From assembly GCA_041905795.1 (NCBI GenBank), contig JAYRKL010000003.1:62001-126000 (forward strand): 64,000 nt of DNA, written 5' to 3'. The stretch is from SHVO01 sp041905795 (GTDB lineage Bacteria; Pseudomonadota; Alphaproteobacteria; Rhodospirillales; Rhodospirillaceae). Made by a program: the position numbers and the translations under genes. The notes beneath the pieces were generated by a model that made no database searches, was not told the DNA's origin, and saw nothing but the letters and a program-made list of their open reading frames with translations. Shown in pieces: positions 43,300-52,799 of the stretch (positions are counted from its first letter, which is position 1; the number at the start of each line of letters is the position of its first letter).

Positions 43300-44928
43300 T
43301 TATTTCACGTCAATGACCGCGCCGGGCAGCGCCGGCGTGTTCACCGGGCGGCGGATGGCATGGGTGGCCTGTTCGAAGCTGTAGCCCAGGGCGAGCAGCT
43401 TTGGCTCGCTGAAGGCCGTGCCGAAGAATGAGACGGTCACCGGCAGGTCGTCGGTGGTGAAGCCCGCCGGCACGATCAGGTCGGGGAAACCCGCAAGGTT
43501 GGCGATACCGGTGGCCGAGGGACCGCTGCCGGCGGCGGGGCCGGGAGGTCCGGCGATCTGGGCCGGACGGCGCGAGCCGGTGGGATAGACAATGGCGTCG
43601 AGTTTGTCTTTCGCCAGAATCCCGTTCACCAGGTTGGTGGTCATGGGCAGGAAGTAGTTCTTGAGCGCGAGATAGCCCGGATCGGTGAGGGCCTCGGCCG
43701 GCTTCTCACGCTGCACCATGAACTGCCAGCGGCTGAGGTTGGGGCCGGCGCCGTCGGCGCCCATGCTGCGGTACTCGCGGCCGCGTTCGATCAGGTCATC
43801 CAGGCTTTTGGGATACTTGGGCCCGGTCTTGGCCTTCAGGTATTCGCCGATCTGCACTTTGAATTCGGACGGATACAGCGTGTAGACCGCCGGACCGCTG
43901 GCATCCAGGAACCACTTGGGATAGTGGACGTCGACCACGGTGGCGCCGGCCTTCTTCATGGCGATCACGGCGCTCTCGACCATCCAGTCCACATCCGGGT
44001 CCTGGCCCATGAAGTCGCGGGCGAGACCGATACGCGCCCCCTTGAGGCCGTCGGCTTTCAGGTATTTGGTGTAGTCCTTCTCGAACTTGCCTTCGCTTTT
44101 CTTGGTGGCGTCGTCCTTGGGGTCGACGCCGGTCATGGCGCCCAGCGAGATGGCGATATCGGTGACGCTGCGCGCCATGGGGCCGCCGGTATCGAACGAC
44201 AGCGCCAGCGGGATGATGCCGTCGCGGCTGACGAGCCCATGGGTGGGCTTCAAGCCGACGATGCCGTTCACATTCGAAGGACCCCGGATCGAGCCGCCGG
44301 TATCGGTGCCGAGACCGAGCGGCGCATACCCCGCCGCGATCGCCACCCCCGTGCCGCCGGAGGACCCGGCCGGCGTGCGGGTGAGATCATGGGGGTTGAG
44401 CGACTGGCCGCCCATGGAGCTTTGCGAGCCGTTGGCGAACTCACCGAGGTTGACCTTGGCCAGCATGATGGCGCCGGCGTCGCGCAGCTTCTTCACCATG
44501 AAGGCGTCGTCGGGCGGGATGGCGCCTTCCAGCAGCACCGAGCCGCCGGTGGTCTGCATCTCGACCGTGTCGTAGTTGTCCTTCAGCACCACGGGGATGC
44601 CGTGCAGCGGCCCGCGGACTTTTCCCGCTTTGCGTTCGGCGTCCAGCGCCCGCGCCTCTTCCAGGGCCTTGGGATTGAGGGTGATGACCGCGTGCAGCTT
44701 GGGCCCGGCGCGGTCGAAGGCCTTGATGCGCGCCAGGCACAGCTCCATCAGCTTCTCGGCGGTGAGCGTACCGGCGTTCATGGCGGCGGCCAGTTCGGCG
44801 ATGGTGGCCTGGTCGAATTCCACCGGTTTGGCCATGGCCGGAGCGGCAACGGATCCCAGCAGGGCGGCAGTCAGTGCGACCACTGATAAAAAGCGGGTGG
44901 GCGCGAATTTAACGGCGGGCTTGAACAT
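43300..44928 (-). CDS. Exported amidase-signature (AS) family amidase, paralog 1
   Basis: A 542-aa AS enzyme with a signal peptide (LSVVALTAALLGSVAAPAMA, cleavage before KPVEF). The catalytic triad is complete: Lys116 in PVVLKDNYD, cis-Ser189 in PAGSSGGTG and nucleophile Ser213 in TDTGGSIRGPS. Signal peptide and length argue against the cytoplasmic GatA role, so it should hydrolyse an amide in the periplasm; the substrate is unknown. It is one of four tandem paralogs on this strand and is followed by its own terminator. Confidence 0.93.
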   Translation of the reverse strand: MFKPAVKFAPTRFLSVVALTAALLGSVAAPAMAKPVEFDQATIAELAAAMNAGTLTAEKLMELCLARIKAFDRAGPKLHAVITLNPKALEEARALDAERKAGKVRGPLHGIPVVLKDNYDTVEMQTTGGSVLLEGAIPPDDAFMVKKLRDAGAIMLAKVNLGEFANGSQSSMGGQSLNPHDLTRTPAGSSGGTGVAIAAGYAPLGLGTDTGGSIRGPSNVNGIVGLKPTHGLVSRDGIIPLALSFDTGGPMARSVTDIAISLGAMTGVDPKDDATKKSEGKFEKDYTKYLKADGLKGARIGLARDFMGQDPDVDWMVESAVIAMKKAGATVVDVHYPKWFLDASGPAVYTLYPSEFKVQIGEYLKAKTGPKYPKSLDDLIERGREYRSMGADGAGPNLSRWQFMVQREKPAEALTDPGYLALKNYFLPMTTNLVNGILAKDKLDAIVYPTGSRRPAQIAGPPGPAAGSGPSATGIANLAGFPDLIVPAGFTTDDLPVTVSFFGTAFSEPKLLALGYSFEQATHAIRRPVNTPALPGAVIDVK

Positions 44929-45099
44929 GGTTTGATCCCCTCGGACATGGAATGCGGGAAGTTCCCCCTTCTCGCGGCGGTAAGCCTAACCCCGCGGTTT
45001 CGCCCATCAAAGGCCGCTGTGGCGGTTTTTGGGGCGCGGATACGTTGGGTGTTGTAAAAGTTGTTTTAGCGCCAATCCGGCGCAACTTATGGACGGACC

Positions 45100-45693
45100 G
45101 TGACCGAAAGCCGCTATACATCAGCACAGGGACGCAGCTGCGCGGGGTGCACCCTGTGCTGCAAGCTGCCGGCGATTCCGGAAATCGCCAAGCCCGCACA
45201 GACCTGGTGCAAGGACTGCGTGATCGGCACGGGCTGCGGAATCTACGAAACCCGCCCCGGCACCTGCCGCAAATTCGAGTGCGTGTATCTCACCAGTCCG
45301 CAACTGGGCGAACACTGGCGGCCGCTAACGTGCCACATGGTGATCGCGCATCAACCCAAAGTGAACCGCATCGTCATCCATGTGGACGACGATCACTCGG
45401 ATATCTGGATGCAGGAGCTTTACTACGGCGACATCCAGCGCATGGCCACCGCGATCTACCCCAAGAACGGCCAGGTGATCGTGCTGGACCGCGGTGTCGC
45501 GACCGCGGTGCTGCCCGACCGGCACAAGACGCTGGGGCCGTTGAGCGACGACAAGGTTTTCGTCACCACGCAGGCGGCGGGGCCGGCCGGCCCGGTCTAC
45601 GATGTCTTCTTGTATGCCGACGGCGATCCGGCCCTCGAAGCCCTCAAAAAGCAAACGGGCGCGGTGCTCGATCGCACCACGCCCGTCAAGTAG
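45100..45693 (+). CDS. YkgJ-family cysteine-cluster protein
   Basis: A 197-aa protein. The N-terminal cysteine cluster (CAGCTLCCKLPAIPEI, then WCKDCVIGTGCGIYETRPGT and CRKFEC) matches the Zn/Fe-chelating CxxCxxCC domain family. The C-terminal part is beta-rich without a known motif. The start is GTG 45100. A four-codon frame (ATG 45089) ends in a TGA that overlaps this GTG. It is the only plus-strand gene between amidases 1 and 2 and ends just before a family 2 repeat. Confidence 0.85.
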   Translation: MTESRYTSAQGRSCAGCTLCCKLPAIPEIAKPAQTWCKDCVIGTGCGIYETRPGTCRKFECVYLTSPQLGEHWRPLTCHMVIAHQPKVNRIVIHVDDDHSDIWMQELYYGDIQRMATAIYPKNGQVIVLDRGVATAVLPDRHKTLGPLSDDKVFVTTQAAGPAGPVYDVFLYADGDPALEALKKQTGAVLDRTTPVK

Positions 45694-45715
45694 GCCTACC
45701 CTGTTTGTCATCCTT

Positions 45716-45813
45716 GCGGGCGAAGCCCGCGAGGATCCAGGGGTGTTTCGTTTCTGTTTTAAAAAGCAAAAAACAGAAACCTCTGGATTCTCGCGCTTCG
45801 CGCAAGAATGACA
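45716..45813. repeat. Long imperfect palindrome, family 2, copy B
   Basis: A 98-bp element. Outer arms are TGTCATCCTTGCG and CGCAAGAATGACA; inner parts are GGCGAAGCC and CGCTTCGCG hairpins, with CAGGGGTGTTTCGTTTCTG opposite CAGAAACCTCTGG. It lies between the ends of the convergent YkgJ and amidase 2 genes. With copy C it brackets amidase 2. Confidence 0.88.
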
Positions 45814-45829
45814 AAAAAGGAAGGAATAG

Positions 45830-47434
45830 TTATTTCCCCGGCACGTCGATGGCGCCGCCCGGCAGCGCCGGCGTGGTTACCGGCCGGCGGATAGCGTGGG
45901 TGGCCTGCTCAAACGCGTACCCCAAGGCCAGGATGCGCGGCTCGGTGAAGGCCTTGCCCAGGAACGACACGGTCACCGGCAGGTCGTCGGTGGTGAAACC
46001 TGCCGGCACCACCAGATCGGGGAACCCGGCGAGGTTGGCGATCCCCAGCGCCGCCGGGCCCGATCCAAGATTCGTGCCGAGCGGTTCGGCGATGAAACTC
46101 GGGCGCTTGGAGCCGGTCGGATAGATGATGGCATCCAGCTTGTTCTTGTCGATGATCCCGCCGATGAGCGCCGCGGTCATGGGCTGGTAGTATTCATGCA
46201 GCGCGATATAGCCCGGGTCGGTGAGCGCGTCGGCGGGCTTTTCCACCTGCACCATGAACTGCCAACGTGACAGGTTCGGGCCGGCGCCGTCGGCGCCGAG
46301 GCTGCGGTAATTGCGGCCGCCTTCAATGAGATCATCGAGGGTCTTGGGATATTTCGGCCCGGTGGTCTTGAGATAGTCGGCGATCTGCACCTTGAACTCC
46401 GCCGGATATAAGGTGAACACCGCCATGTTGGAAGAATCCACGAACCACTTGGGGTAGTGCAGGTCGATGACCGTGGCACCCGCCTTCTTCATGGCGACGA
46501 TGGCGGACTCGATCTGCCAGTCCACATCCGGATCGGCGCCCATGTAATCGCGCGCCACGCCGATGCGCGCACCCTTCAAGGCGTCGGCCTTCAGGAACTT
46601 GGTGTAGTCCTTCTCGAACTTGCCTTCGCTGCGTTTGGTCATGGGGTCGGCGGGATCGACGCCGGTCATGATGCCCAGCGACACCGCCACGTCATAGACG
46701 CTGCGCGCCATGGGCCCGCCGGTGTCCAGCGACAGCGCCAGCGGAATGATGCCGTCGCGGCTGACCAAGCCGTTGGAGGGCTTGAGACCGACGATGCCGT
46801 TCACATTCGAAGGGCCCCGGATCGAGCCGCCGGTGTCGGTGCCGAGGCCGAGCGGCGTGTAGCCGGCCGCGATCGCCACACCCGTGCCGCCGGAAGAGCC
46901 GCCGGGACTGCGGGTGAGATCATGCGGGTTATGCGACTGGCCGCCGAGGGAGCTTTGGTAGCCGTTGGCGAACTCGCCGAGGTTGACCTTGGCCAGCATG
47001 ATGGCGCCGGCGTCGCGCAGCTTTTTCACCATGAAGGCGTCGTCAGGGGGAATGTTGCCTTCCAGCAGCACCGAGCCGCCGGTGGTGGGCATTTCCACCG
47101 TGTCGTAGTTGTCCTTCAGCACCACGGGAATCCCATGCAGCGGCGAGCGCACCTTGCCGGCCTTGCGCTCGGCGTCCAGGGCGCGCGCTTCCTCCAGCGC
47201 CTTGGGATTGATGGCCATGACCGCGTGCAGCTTGGGCCCTTCGCGGTCGAACGCCTTGATGCGCGCCAGGCACAGCTCCACCAGCTTCTCCGCCGTCAGC
47301 GTGCCGGCGGCGAAGGCGGCGTTGAGGTCGGCGATGGTGGCCTGATCGAATTCCACCTGCCGCGCGGAGGCAGTGGAGGACATGAGAGCGGCGGTGAGCG
47401 CAAGAGCGGACGCGAGTTTGGCGATGGGTTTCAT
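45830..47434 (-). CDS. Exported amidase-signature (AS) family amidase, paralog 2
   Basis: A 534-aa AS enzyme, colinear with its three neighbours. It has a signal peptide (ALALTAALMSSTASA, then RQVEF), Lys in PVVLKDNYD, cis-Ser in PGGSSGGTG and nucleophile Ser in TDTGGSIRGPS. It differs from the others mainly in the C-terminal third, which usually lines the substrate pocket. It is bracketed by family 2 repeats at 45716-45813 and 47471-47586. Confidence 0.93.
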   Translation of the reverse strand: MKPIAKLASALALTAALMSSTASARQVEFDQATIADLNAAFAAGTLTAEKLVELCLARIKAFDREGPKLHAVMAINPKALEEARALDAERKAGKVRSPLHGIPVVLKDNYDTVEMPTTGGSVLLEGNIPPDDAFMVKKLRDAGAIMLAKVNLGEFANGYQSSLGGQSHNPHDLTRSPGGSSGGTGVAIAAGYTPLGLGTDTGGSIRGPSNVNGIVGLKPSNGLVSRDGIIPLALSLDTGGPMARSVYDVAVSLGIMTGVDPADPMTKRSEGKFEKDYTKFLKADALKGARIGVARDYMGADPDVDWQIESAIVAMKKAGATVIDLHYPKWFVDSSNMAVFTLYPAEFKVQIADYLKTTGPKYPKTLDDLIEGGRNYRSLGADGAGPNLSRWQFMVQVEKPADALTDPGYIALHEYYQPMTAALIGGIIDKNKLDAIIYPTGSKRPSFIAEPLGTNLGSGPAALGIANLAGFPDLVVPAGFTTDDLPVTVSFLGKAFTEPRILALGYAFEQATHAIRRPVTTPALPGGAIDVPGK

Positions 47435-47470
47435 GGATGGATCCCCTCAGGAATTGGAAAAGAACGCCTT

Positions 47471-47586
47471 TGTCATTCTTGCGGTCCGAAGGACCGCGAG
47501 AATCCAGGGGTTTTTCGTTTCTGTTTTTCCGACAAACTAGAAAACAGATACCTCTGGATTCTCGCGGCTTCGCCGCAAGAATGACA
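47471..47586. repeat. Long imperfect palindrome, family 2, copy C
   Basis: A 116-bp element. Outer arms TGTCATTCTTGCGG and CCGCAAGAATGACA, with inner hairpins GGTCCGAAGGACC and GCGGCTTCGCCGC. It lies 14 bases after the amidase 3 stop and 36 bases before the amidase 2 start, so amidase 2 transcripts from amidase 3 would cross it. The different inner hairpin sequences keep pairing, which suggests compensatory change. Confidence 0.88.
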
Positions 47587-47600
47587 AAACCTTGGAAAAC

Positions 47601-49223
47601 CTACGGCACTTCGATCGTGGCGCCGTCCAGGGCCGGTGTGGTCACCGGGCGGCGGATGGCGTGGGTGGCCTGCTCGAAGCTGTAGCCGAGCGCCAGCAGT
47701 TTAGGTTCGCTGAACACCGTGCCGAAGAACGACACCGACACCGGCAGATCGTCGGTCGTGAAACCGGCGGGCACGATCAGGTCGGGCGAGCCGGACATGC
47801 TGGCGATGCTGGTCGGCGAGGTGCCGGTGGGCGTGGCAGGCCCGGGCGGCTCGGCGATCAGGCCGGGGCGGCGCAGGCTGGTGGGGTAGATGATGGCATC
47901 CAGCTTGTCCTTCGCCATGATGCCTTCGACGAGGGTCTTGGTCATGGGCTGGAAGTAATCGCGGATCGCGATGTAGCCGGGATCGGTGAGCGCGCCGTTG
48001 GCCTTGTCGCGGTCGATGAAGGCGCGCCAGCGCAAGGGGTTCGGGCCCTGCCCGTCCTCGCCCATGCTGCGGTATTCCTTGGCGCGCTCGATCAGCTGGT
48101 CGAGGCTCTTGGGATATCCGGGCCCGGTCTTGGCCTTGAGATAGTCGCCGACCTGGGCTTCGAACTCCGGTGAGAAGAAGGTGTAGAGCGCCTGGGTCGC
48201 CACGCTCAGGAACCACTTCGGGTAGCGCACGTCGACCACCGTGGCGCCGGCCTTCTTCATGGCGATCACCGCGCTTTCCACGATCCAGTCGACATCGGGA
48301 TCGGCGCCGGCGAAGTCCCTGGCCCAGCCGATGCGCGCGCCCTTGAGCGCGTCCGCCTTCAGGAACTTGGTGTAGTCCTTCTCGGACTTGCCTTCGCTTT
48401 TCCTGGTGGCAGGGTCCTTGGGATCGACGCCGGTCATGACGCCCAGCGAGACCGCGATGTCCGAGACGCTCCGGGTCATGGGGCCGCCGGTGTCGAGCGA
48501 GAGGCCCAACGGGATGATGCCGTCGCGGCTGACAAGACCATGGGTGGGCTTCAGCCCGACGATGCCGTTGACCGACGACGGCCCGCGAATTGATCCACCC
48601 GTGTCGGTGCCGAGGCCGAGCGGCGCATAACCGGCGGCGATGGCCACCCCGGTGCCGCCGGACGAGCCGGCCGGGCCGCGCGCGAGGTCATGGGGATTGT
48701 GGGACTGGCCGCCCATGGACGACTGGCCGCCGTTGGCGAACTCGCCCATGTTGACCTTGGCGAGGATGATGGCGCCGCCGTCCCGCAGCTTCTTCACCAT
48801 ATAGGCGTCGTCGGGCGGCACATTGCCCGCCAGCAGCACCGAGCCGCCGGTGGTCTGCATATCGAAGGTGTCGTAGTTGTCTTTCAGCACCACCGGGATG
48901 CCGTGCAAGGGCCCGCGTACTTTTCCGGCTTTCCTCTCGGCGTCCATGGCCCTGGCTTGTTCCATGGCCTTGGGGTTGAGGGTGATCACCGCGTGCAGCT
49001 TGGGCCCATCGCGGTCGAAGGCCTTGATGCGCGCCAGGCACAGCTCCATCAGCTTCTCGGCGGTGAGCGTGCCCTTGGCCATGGCCGCCTCGAGTTCGGC
49101 GATGGTGGCCTGATCGAACGGCACTTGCCTGGCGCCGGCGGGCGAGATGGCGGAGCCCAGCAACGCGGCCGTGAAAGCGGCGACGCCGGCAAACTTGGCG
49201 ATGCGGTACGCGATAAAATTCAT
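47601..49223 (-). CDS. Exported amidase-signature (AS) family amidase, paralog 3
   Basis: A 540-aa AS enzyme with a signal peptide (FTAALLGSAISPAGA, then RQVPF). The triad is intact: Lys in PVVLKDNYD, cis-Ser in PAGSSGGTG and Ser in TDTGGSIRGPS. Unlike the others, its mid-C-terminal segment carries FIDRDKANGALTDPGY in place of the VQxEKPAxALTDPGY seen in paralogs 1 and 2, so substrate choice may differ. The gene ends just before family 2 repeat copy C. Confidence 0.93.
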   Translation of the reverse strand: MNFIAYRIAKFAGVAAFTAALLGSAISPAGARQVPFDQATIAELEAAMAKGTLTAEKLMELCLARIKAFDRDGPKLHAVITLNPKAMEQARAMDAERKAGKVRGPLHGIPVVLKDNYDTFDMQTTGGSVLLAGNVPPDDAYMVKKLRDGGAIILAKVNMGEFANGGQSSMGGQSHNPHDLARGPAGSSGGTGVAIAAGYAPLGLGTDTGGSIRGPSSVNGIVGLKPTHGLVSRDGIIPLGLSLDTGGPMTRSVSDIAVSLGVMTGVDPKDPATRKSEGKSEKDYTKFLKADALKGARIGWARDFAGADPDVDWIVESAVIAMKKAGATVVDVRYPKWFLSVATQALYTFFSPEFEAQVGDYLKAKTGPGYPKSLDQLIERAKEYRSMGEDGQGPNPLRWRAFIDRDKANGALTDPGYIAIRDYFQPMTKTLVEGIMAKDKLDAIIYPTSLRRPGLIAEPPGPATPTGTSPTSIASMSGSPDLIVPAGFTTDDLPVSVSFFGTVFSEPKLLALGYSFEQATHAIRRPVTTPALDGATIEVP

Positions 49224-49425
49224 GGCGAATCCCCTCGAGTAAAAACGCTGGAAAATCCCCTTCCTCGGAGACCAGCCTAGCGCGGGGAGCGCGCGTTTGG
49301 CGGCAAAATTTCAGGACTTTCCCGCGGCGCGGGACGCAATAAAACGCCCTCGCCCGGGCCGCGCGGACCTGGCGCCGCCGCCGTTCGTAAGCGACGGCTC
49401 AAAGGACGGACGGCGCCTTGGTTGC

Positions 49426-51021
49426 CTACGGCACTTCGATCAGGCCGCCCGGCAGGGCCGGCGTGTTCACCGGGCGCCGCAGCGCGTGGGTGGCCTGTTC
49501 GAAGCTGTAACCCAACGCCAGCAACCGCGGCTCGCTGAAGGCCGGGCCGAAGAACGAGATGGTCACCGGCAGGTCGTCGGTCGTGAAGCCCGCCGGCACG
49601 ATCAGGTCCGGGAAGCCCGAGAGGTTGGCGAGGCTGCGCGGCGACTTCACCGAGCCCAGGGGCGGCGCGGGAGGGGCGGCGATCTGTTCGGGGCGCGTGG
49701 TGGTGGTCGGATAGACAAAGGCGTCCAGTTTGTCCTTGGCGAAGGCACCGTCCAGCAGCGCCCGGGTCATGGGCAGGTAATAATCGTGCATCGCCTTATA
49801 TGAGGGATCGTCCAGCGCCACGGCCTTGGCCTCCACATCCTGGAAATAGCGCCAGCGGGTAAGGTTCGGCCCGGTGCCATCGGGCCGCAGGTCGTTGTAG
49901 GCGTGGGCGCGTTCGATCAGCTGGTCCAGGGTCTTGGGATATTTCGGCCCCGTGGTTTTCAGGTAGTCGGCGATCTGCACCTTGAACTCGGCCGGATACA
50001 GCGTGAACACAACTTGCGTCGCGGACTCCAGGAACCACTTGGGCAGGCGCACGTCGACCACCGTGGCGCCTTCCTTCTTCATGGCGACCGCCGCGCTGTC
50101 GATGATCCAGTCCACGTCCGGGTCGGCGCCCATGTAATCGCGCGCCACGCCGATGCGCGCGCCCTTGAGGCTGCCGGGCTTCAGGAACTGGGTGTAGTCC
50201 TTGTGGAACTTGCCCTCGCTCTTCTTGGTGAATTCGTCGGCGGGGTCGATGCCGGTCATGGCGCCGAGGGACACCGCGATGTCCGAGACATTGCGCGCCA
50301 TGGGGCCGCCCATGTCGAGGGTCAGCGCCAGCGGGATGATGCCGTCGTGGCTGAGCAGGCCATGGGTGGGCTTCAGCCCGACGATGCCGTTGACCGACGA
50401 CGGTCCGCGAATGGAGCCGCCGGTGTCGGTGCCGAGGCCGAGCGGCGCATACCCCGCGGCGATCGCCACACCGGTGCCGCCGGACGAACCGGCCGGCGTG
50501 CGTGTGAGGTCATGGGGATTGAGCGACTGGCCGCCCATGGACGACTGGTTGCCGTTGGCGAATTCGCCGAGATTCACCTTGGCGAAGATGATGGCGCCGG
50601 CGTCGCGCAGGCGCTTGACCATATTGGCGTCGTCGGGCGCCATGTTGCCTTCCAGCAGCACCGAGCCGCCGGTGGTGGGCATGTCGACGGTGTCGTAGTT
50701 GTCCTTCAGCACCACCGGAATGCCGTGCAAGGGCCCGCGCACTTTCCCCGCCTTGCGCTCGGCGTCCAAGGCGCGCGCAATCTCCAGCGCCTTGGGATTG
50801 AGCGCGATCACCGCATGCAGCTTGGGCCCGGCGCGGTCGAATGCCTGGATGCGGGCGATGCAGAGTTCGGTGAGTTTCTCGGCGGTGAGCGTTCCGGCTT
50901 TGAACGCCGCGCCCAGCTCGGCGATGCTGGCCTGGTCGAAGGGGACCTGTTTGGCAGCGGCGGGCGCGGTGGAGCCCAGCAGCGCGGCCAGCAGCGCGGC
51001 CGCGCAGGCGATTTTAGACAT
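49426..51021 (-). CDS. Exported amidase-signature (AS) family amidase, paralog 4
   Basis: A 531-aa AS enzyme and the first gene of the four in transcription order. It has a signal peptide (AAALLAALLGSTAPAAA, then KQVPF) and the full Lys/cis-Ser/Ser triad (PVVLKDNYD, PAGSSGGTG, TDTGGSIRGPS). The C-terminal third is the most divergent (FQDVEAKAVALDDPSYKAMH). A 202-base gap separates it from amidase 3, in which no repeat or terminator is visible. Confidence 0.93.
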   Translation of the reverse strand: MSKIACAAALLAALLGSTAPAAAKQVPFDQASIAELGAAFKAGTLTAEKLTELCIARIQAFDRAGPKLHAVIALNPKALEIARALDAERKAGKVRGPLHGIPVVLKDNYDTVDMPTTGGSVLLEGNMAPDDANMVKRLRDAGAIIFAKVNLGEFANGNQSSMGGQSLNPHDLTRTPAGSSGGTGVAIAAGYAPLGLGTDTGGSIRGPSSVNGIVGLKPTHGLLSHDGIIPLALTLDMGGPMARNVSDIAVSLGAMTGIDPADEFTKKSEGKFHKDYTQFLKPGSLKGARIGVARDYMGADPDVDWIIDSAAVAMKKEGATVVDVRLPKWFLESATQVVFTLYPAEFKVQIADYLKTTGPKYPKTLDQLIERAHAYNDLRPDGTGPNLTRWRYFQDVEAKAVALDDPSYKAMHDYYLPMTRALLDGAFAKDKLDAFVYPTTTTRPEQIAAPPAPPLGSVKSPRSLANLSGFPDLIVPAGFTTDDLPVTISFFGPAFSEPRLLALGYSFEQATHALRRPVNTPALPGGLIEVP

Positions 51022-51122
51022 GGCGCTTCCCCCTAATAGCTGTGGCCGGACTCCAGGGTCCGGCGCGAAAGCCTAACCGGGGGCCCGCGCCGCGGCAACG
51101 GCGGCGGGCTTAGCCCAAATCC

Positions 51123-51326
51123 TCAGGGCGTCTTGCAGGTGGAAATGCCGAACGGCACATAGGCCGGGCAGAAGCCCACCAGTGCCGTCAGCAGCGGCAC
51201 GATGCCGAACCAGCCCACCCAGTTCCAGCCGGTGGCCGGGAAACCGATGGGAAGCGCGTAGGCCAGCAAGACGCCGCCGATGAGCAGGCGCAGCAACCGA
51301 TCGATCCCGCCGACATTCCTGCCCAT
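51123..51326 (-). CDS. DUF2892 (YgaP-like transmembrane domain) protein
   Basis: A 67-aa protein, MGRNVGGIDRLLRLLIGGVL at the start, with two membrane segments and GFCPAYVPFGISTCKT at the end, the DUF2892 signature with two Cys. Start ATG 51326 has GGAG eight bases upstream. The domain is often linked to rhodanese-type sulphur proteins, but no rhodanese is adjacent. Confidence 0.87.
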   Translation of the reverse strand: MGRNVGGIDRLLRLLIGGVLLAYALPIGFPATGWNWVGWFGIVPLLTALVGFCPAYVPFGISTCKTP

Positions 51327-51431
51327 GAGCGCTTCTCCTGTTCCGGGTGCGGACACTGCCCGAGCATCGGCCGCGGCCCGACGCCGGGCGTTGACGCGGA
51401 TCAATCATTCCACCCGGGGCGGCGCGGAATA

Positions 51432-52676
51432 ATGCCTGCCATGAACCGGAAACCGCATGTCCTCCCGCGTCTTACCGCCTGCGCCCTGATGCTGGCCGCG
51501 GCGTCCGCCGCCGCATCGGAGACGCCTAAGCCTGATCCAAAGCCAGATCTCATCGCCGCCCTGAAAACGCGCCTGGAGCAGGGCACCGACCGCCTGAAAT
51601 ACGAGAACAGCCCGTTCGGCTACCTCAAGGACCTGCTGGCGCACCTGGGCATCGATCCGGCCTCGCAGATGCTGGTGTATTCCAAGACCAGCTTCCAGAG
51701 CGACCTGATCGGCCCGGCCAAGCCGCGGTCGGTGTTTTTCAACGATACGGTGGCGGTGGGATACGTGCAGGGCTCGCACACCCTGGAACTGATGACCGCC
51801 ACCGCCACCGAGGGCTATGCGTTCTATTCCCTGGACAACGACCCGGCCGCCGCGCGGTTCGTGCAGTACCGGGATTCCACCTGCGGCCGCTGCCACGGCG
51901 CCGACAATTACCTGCCGGGCCTGATCGTCGCCAGTTACACCGTGGCCAAAGACGGCACGCCGGTGTTCATCCCCAGCGACGGCCCGCCGCGCCTGTTCAA
52001 CTTCACCGACCAGACCACGCCGTTTTCGGAACGCTGGAGCGGCTGGTACGTCACCGGCACCCACGGCGCCGCCACCCACCAGGGCAACGGCGCGCTGGTG
52101 TACGGCGAGGACGGCCAACGCCTGCCGGAACCCGCCAATACCCAGAACCTGCTGTCGCTGGCGGACAAATTCGATACCAGCACCTATCTTTCCCCGCATG
52201 CCGACATCGTCGTGCTGATGACCTTCGAGCATCAGGCGCGCATGACCAACATGCTGCTGACCGCCGGCGCCACCGCGCGCCGCGCCGGCCTGCCGTCCCA
52301 GCTCCGCGACGACCTGCTGGCCTATATGCTGTTCGTGGACGAAGCGCCGTTCCCGGCGCCGGTGGCCGGCACCTCGGGCTTCACGCAACGCTTCCCCGCC
52401 CGGGGCCCGCGCGATGCCAAGGGCCGCTCGCTGCGCGACTTCGACCTCACCACCCGGCTGTTCAAATACCCGCTGAGTTACATGATCTACAGCGCGCCGT
52501 TCGACGCCCTGCCCGCCGAGGCCAAGGCCGAGATCTACACCGCGCTGCTGGACACCCTCACCGCCCCCGCCCCGCGCTTCGCCCGCCTGAGCGCGGAGGA
52601 CCGCAAAGCCATCTTCGAAATCCTGCGGGCCACCAAGAGCGACCTGCCGCCGGCATGGAAAAAGGCGGCGCTGTAA
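51432..52676 (+). CDS. Exported protein with a single heme c motif (CxxCH), unknown function
   Basis: A 414-aa protein with a signal peptide (cleavage near SAAAS). One heme-attachment site, Cys151-x-x-Cys154-His155, lies in YRDSTCGRCHGADNYLPG. No second CxxCH is present. The rest is not a standard cytochrome c domain, so this is a larger protein with an embedded heme c or a metal-binding site. An NHL propeller protein is encoded 123 bases downstream on the same strand; the two may act together in the periplasm. Confidence 0.75.
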   Translation: MPAMNRKPHVLPRLTACALMLAAASAAASETPKPDPKPDLIAALKTRLEQGTDRLKYENSPFGYLKDLLAHLGIDPASQMLVYSKTSFQSDLIGPAKPRSVFFNDTVAVGYVQGSHTLELMTATATEGYAFYSLDNDPAAARFVQYRDSTCGRCHGADNYLPGLIVASYTVAKDGTPVFIPSDGPPRLFNFTDQTTPFSERWSGWYVTGTHGAATHQGNGALVYGEDGQRLPEPANTQNLLSLADKFDTSTYLSPHADIVVLMTFEHQARMTNMLLTAGATARRAGLPSQLRDDLLAYMLFVDEAPFPAPVAGTSGFTQRFPARGPRDAKGRSLRDFDLTTRLFKYPLSYMIYSAPFDALPAEAKAEIYTALLDTLTAPAPRFARLSAEDRKAIFEILRATKSDLPPAWKKAAL

Positions 52677-52799
52677 CCGCGCGCCGCCGGGGCCGCGGAC
52701 CGGGATCCCCCCCAGTTTCACATGGAGCATTCGTCCCCATTATCAACGCCCGCCCGCTGCTTTATAAGTGAGGCGCCGTTTTCCTGGGGAGGACCATCC

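Noticed and set aside
43300..44928. GatA (Asp/Glu-tRNA amidotransferase subunit) for the amidases
   Set aside because: Each has a signal peptide, there are four copies, and no gatB or gatC is present.
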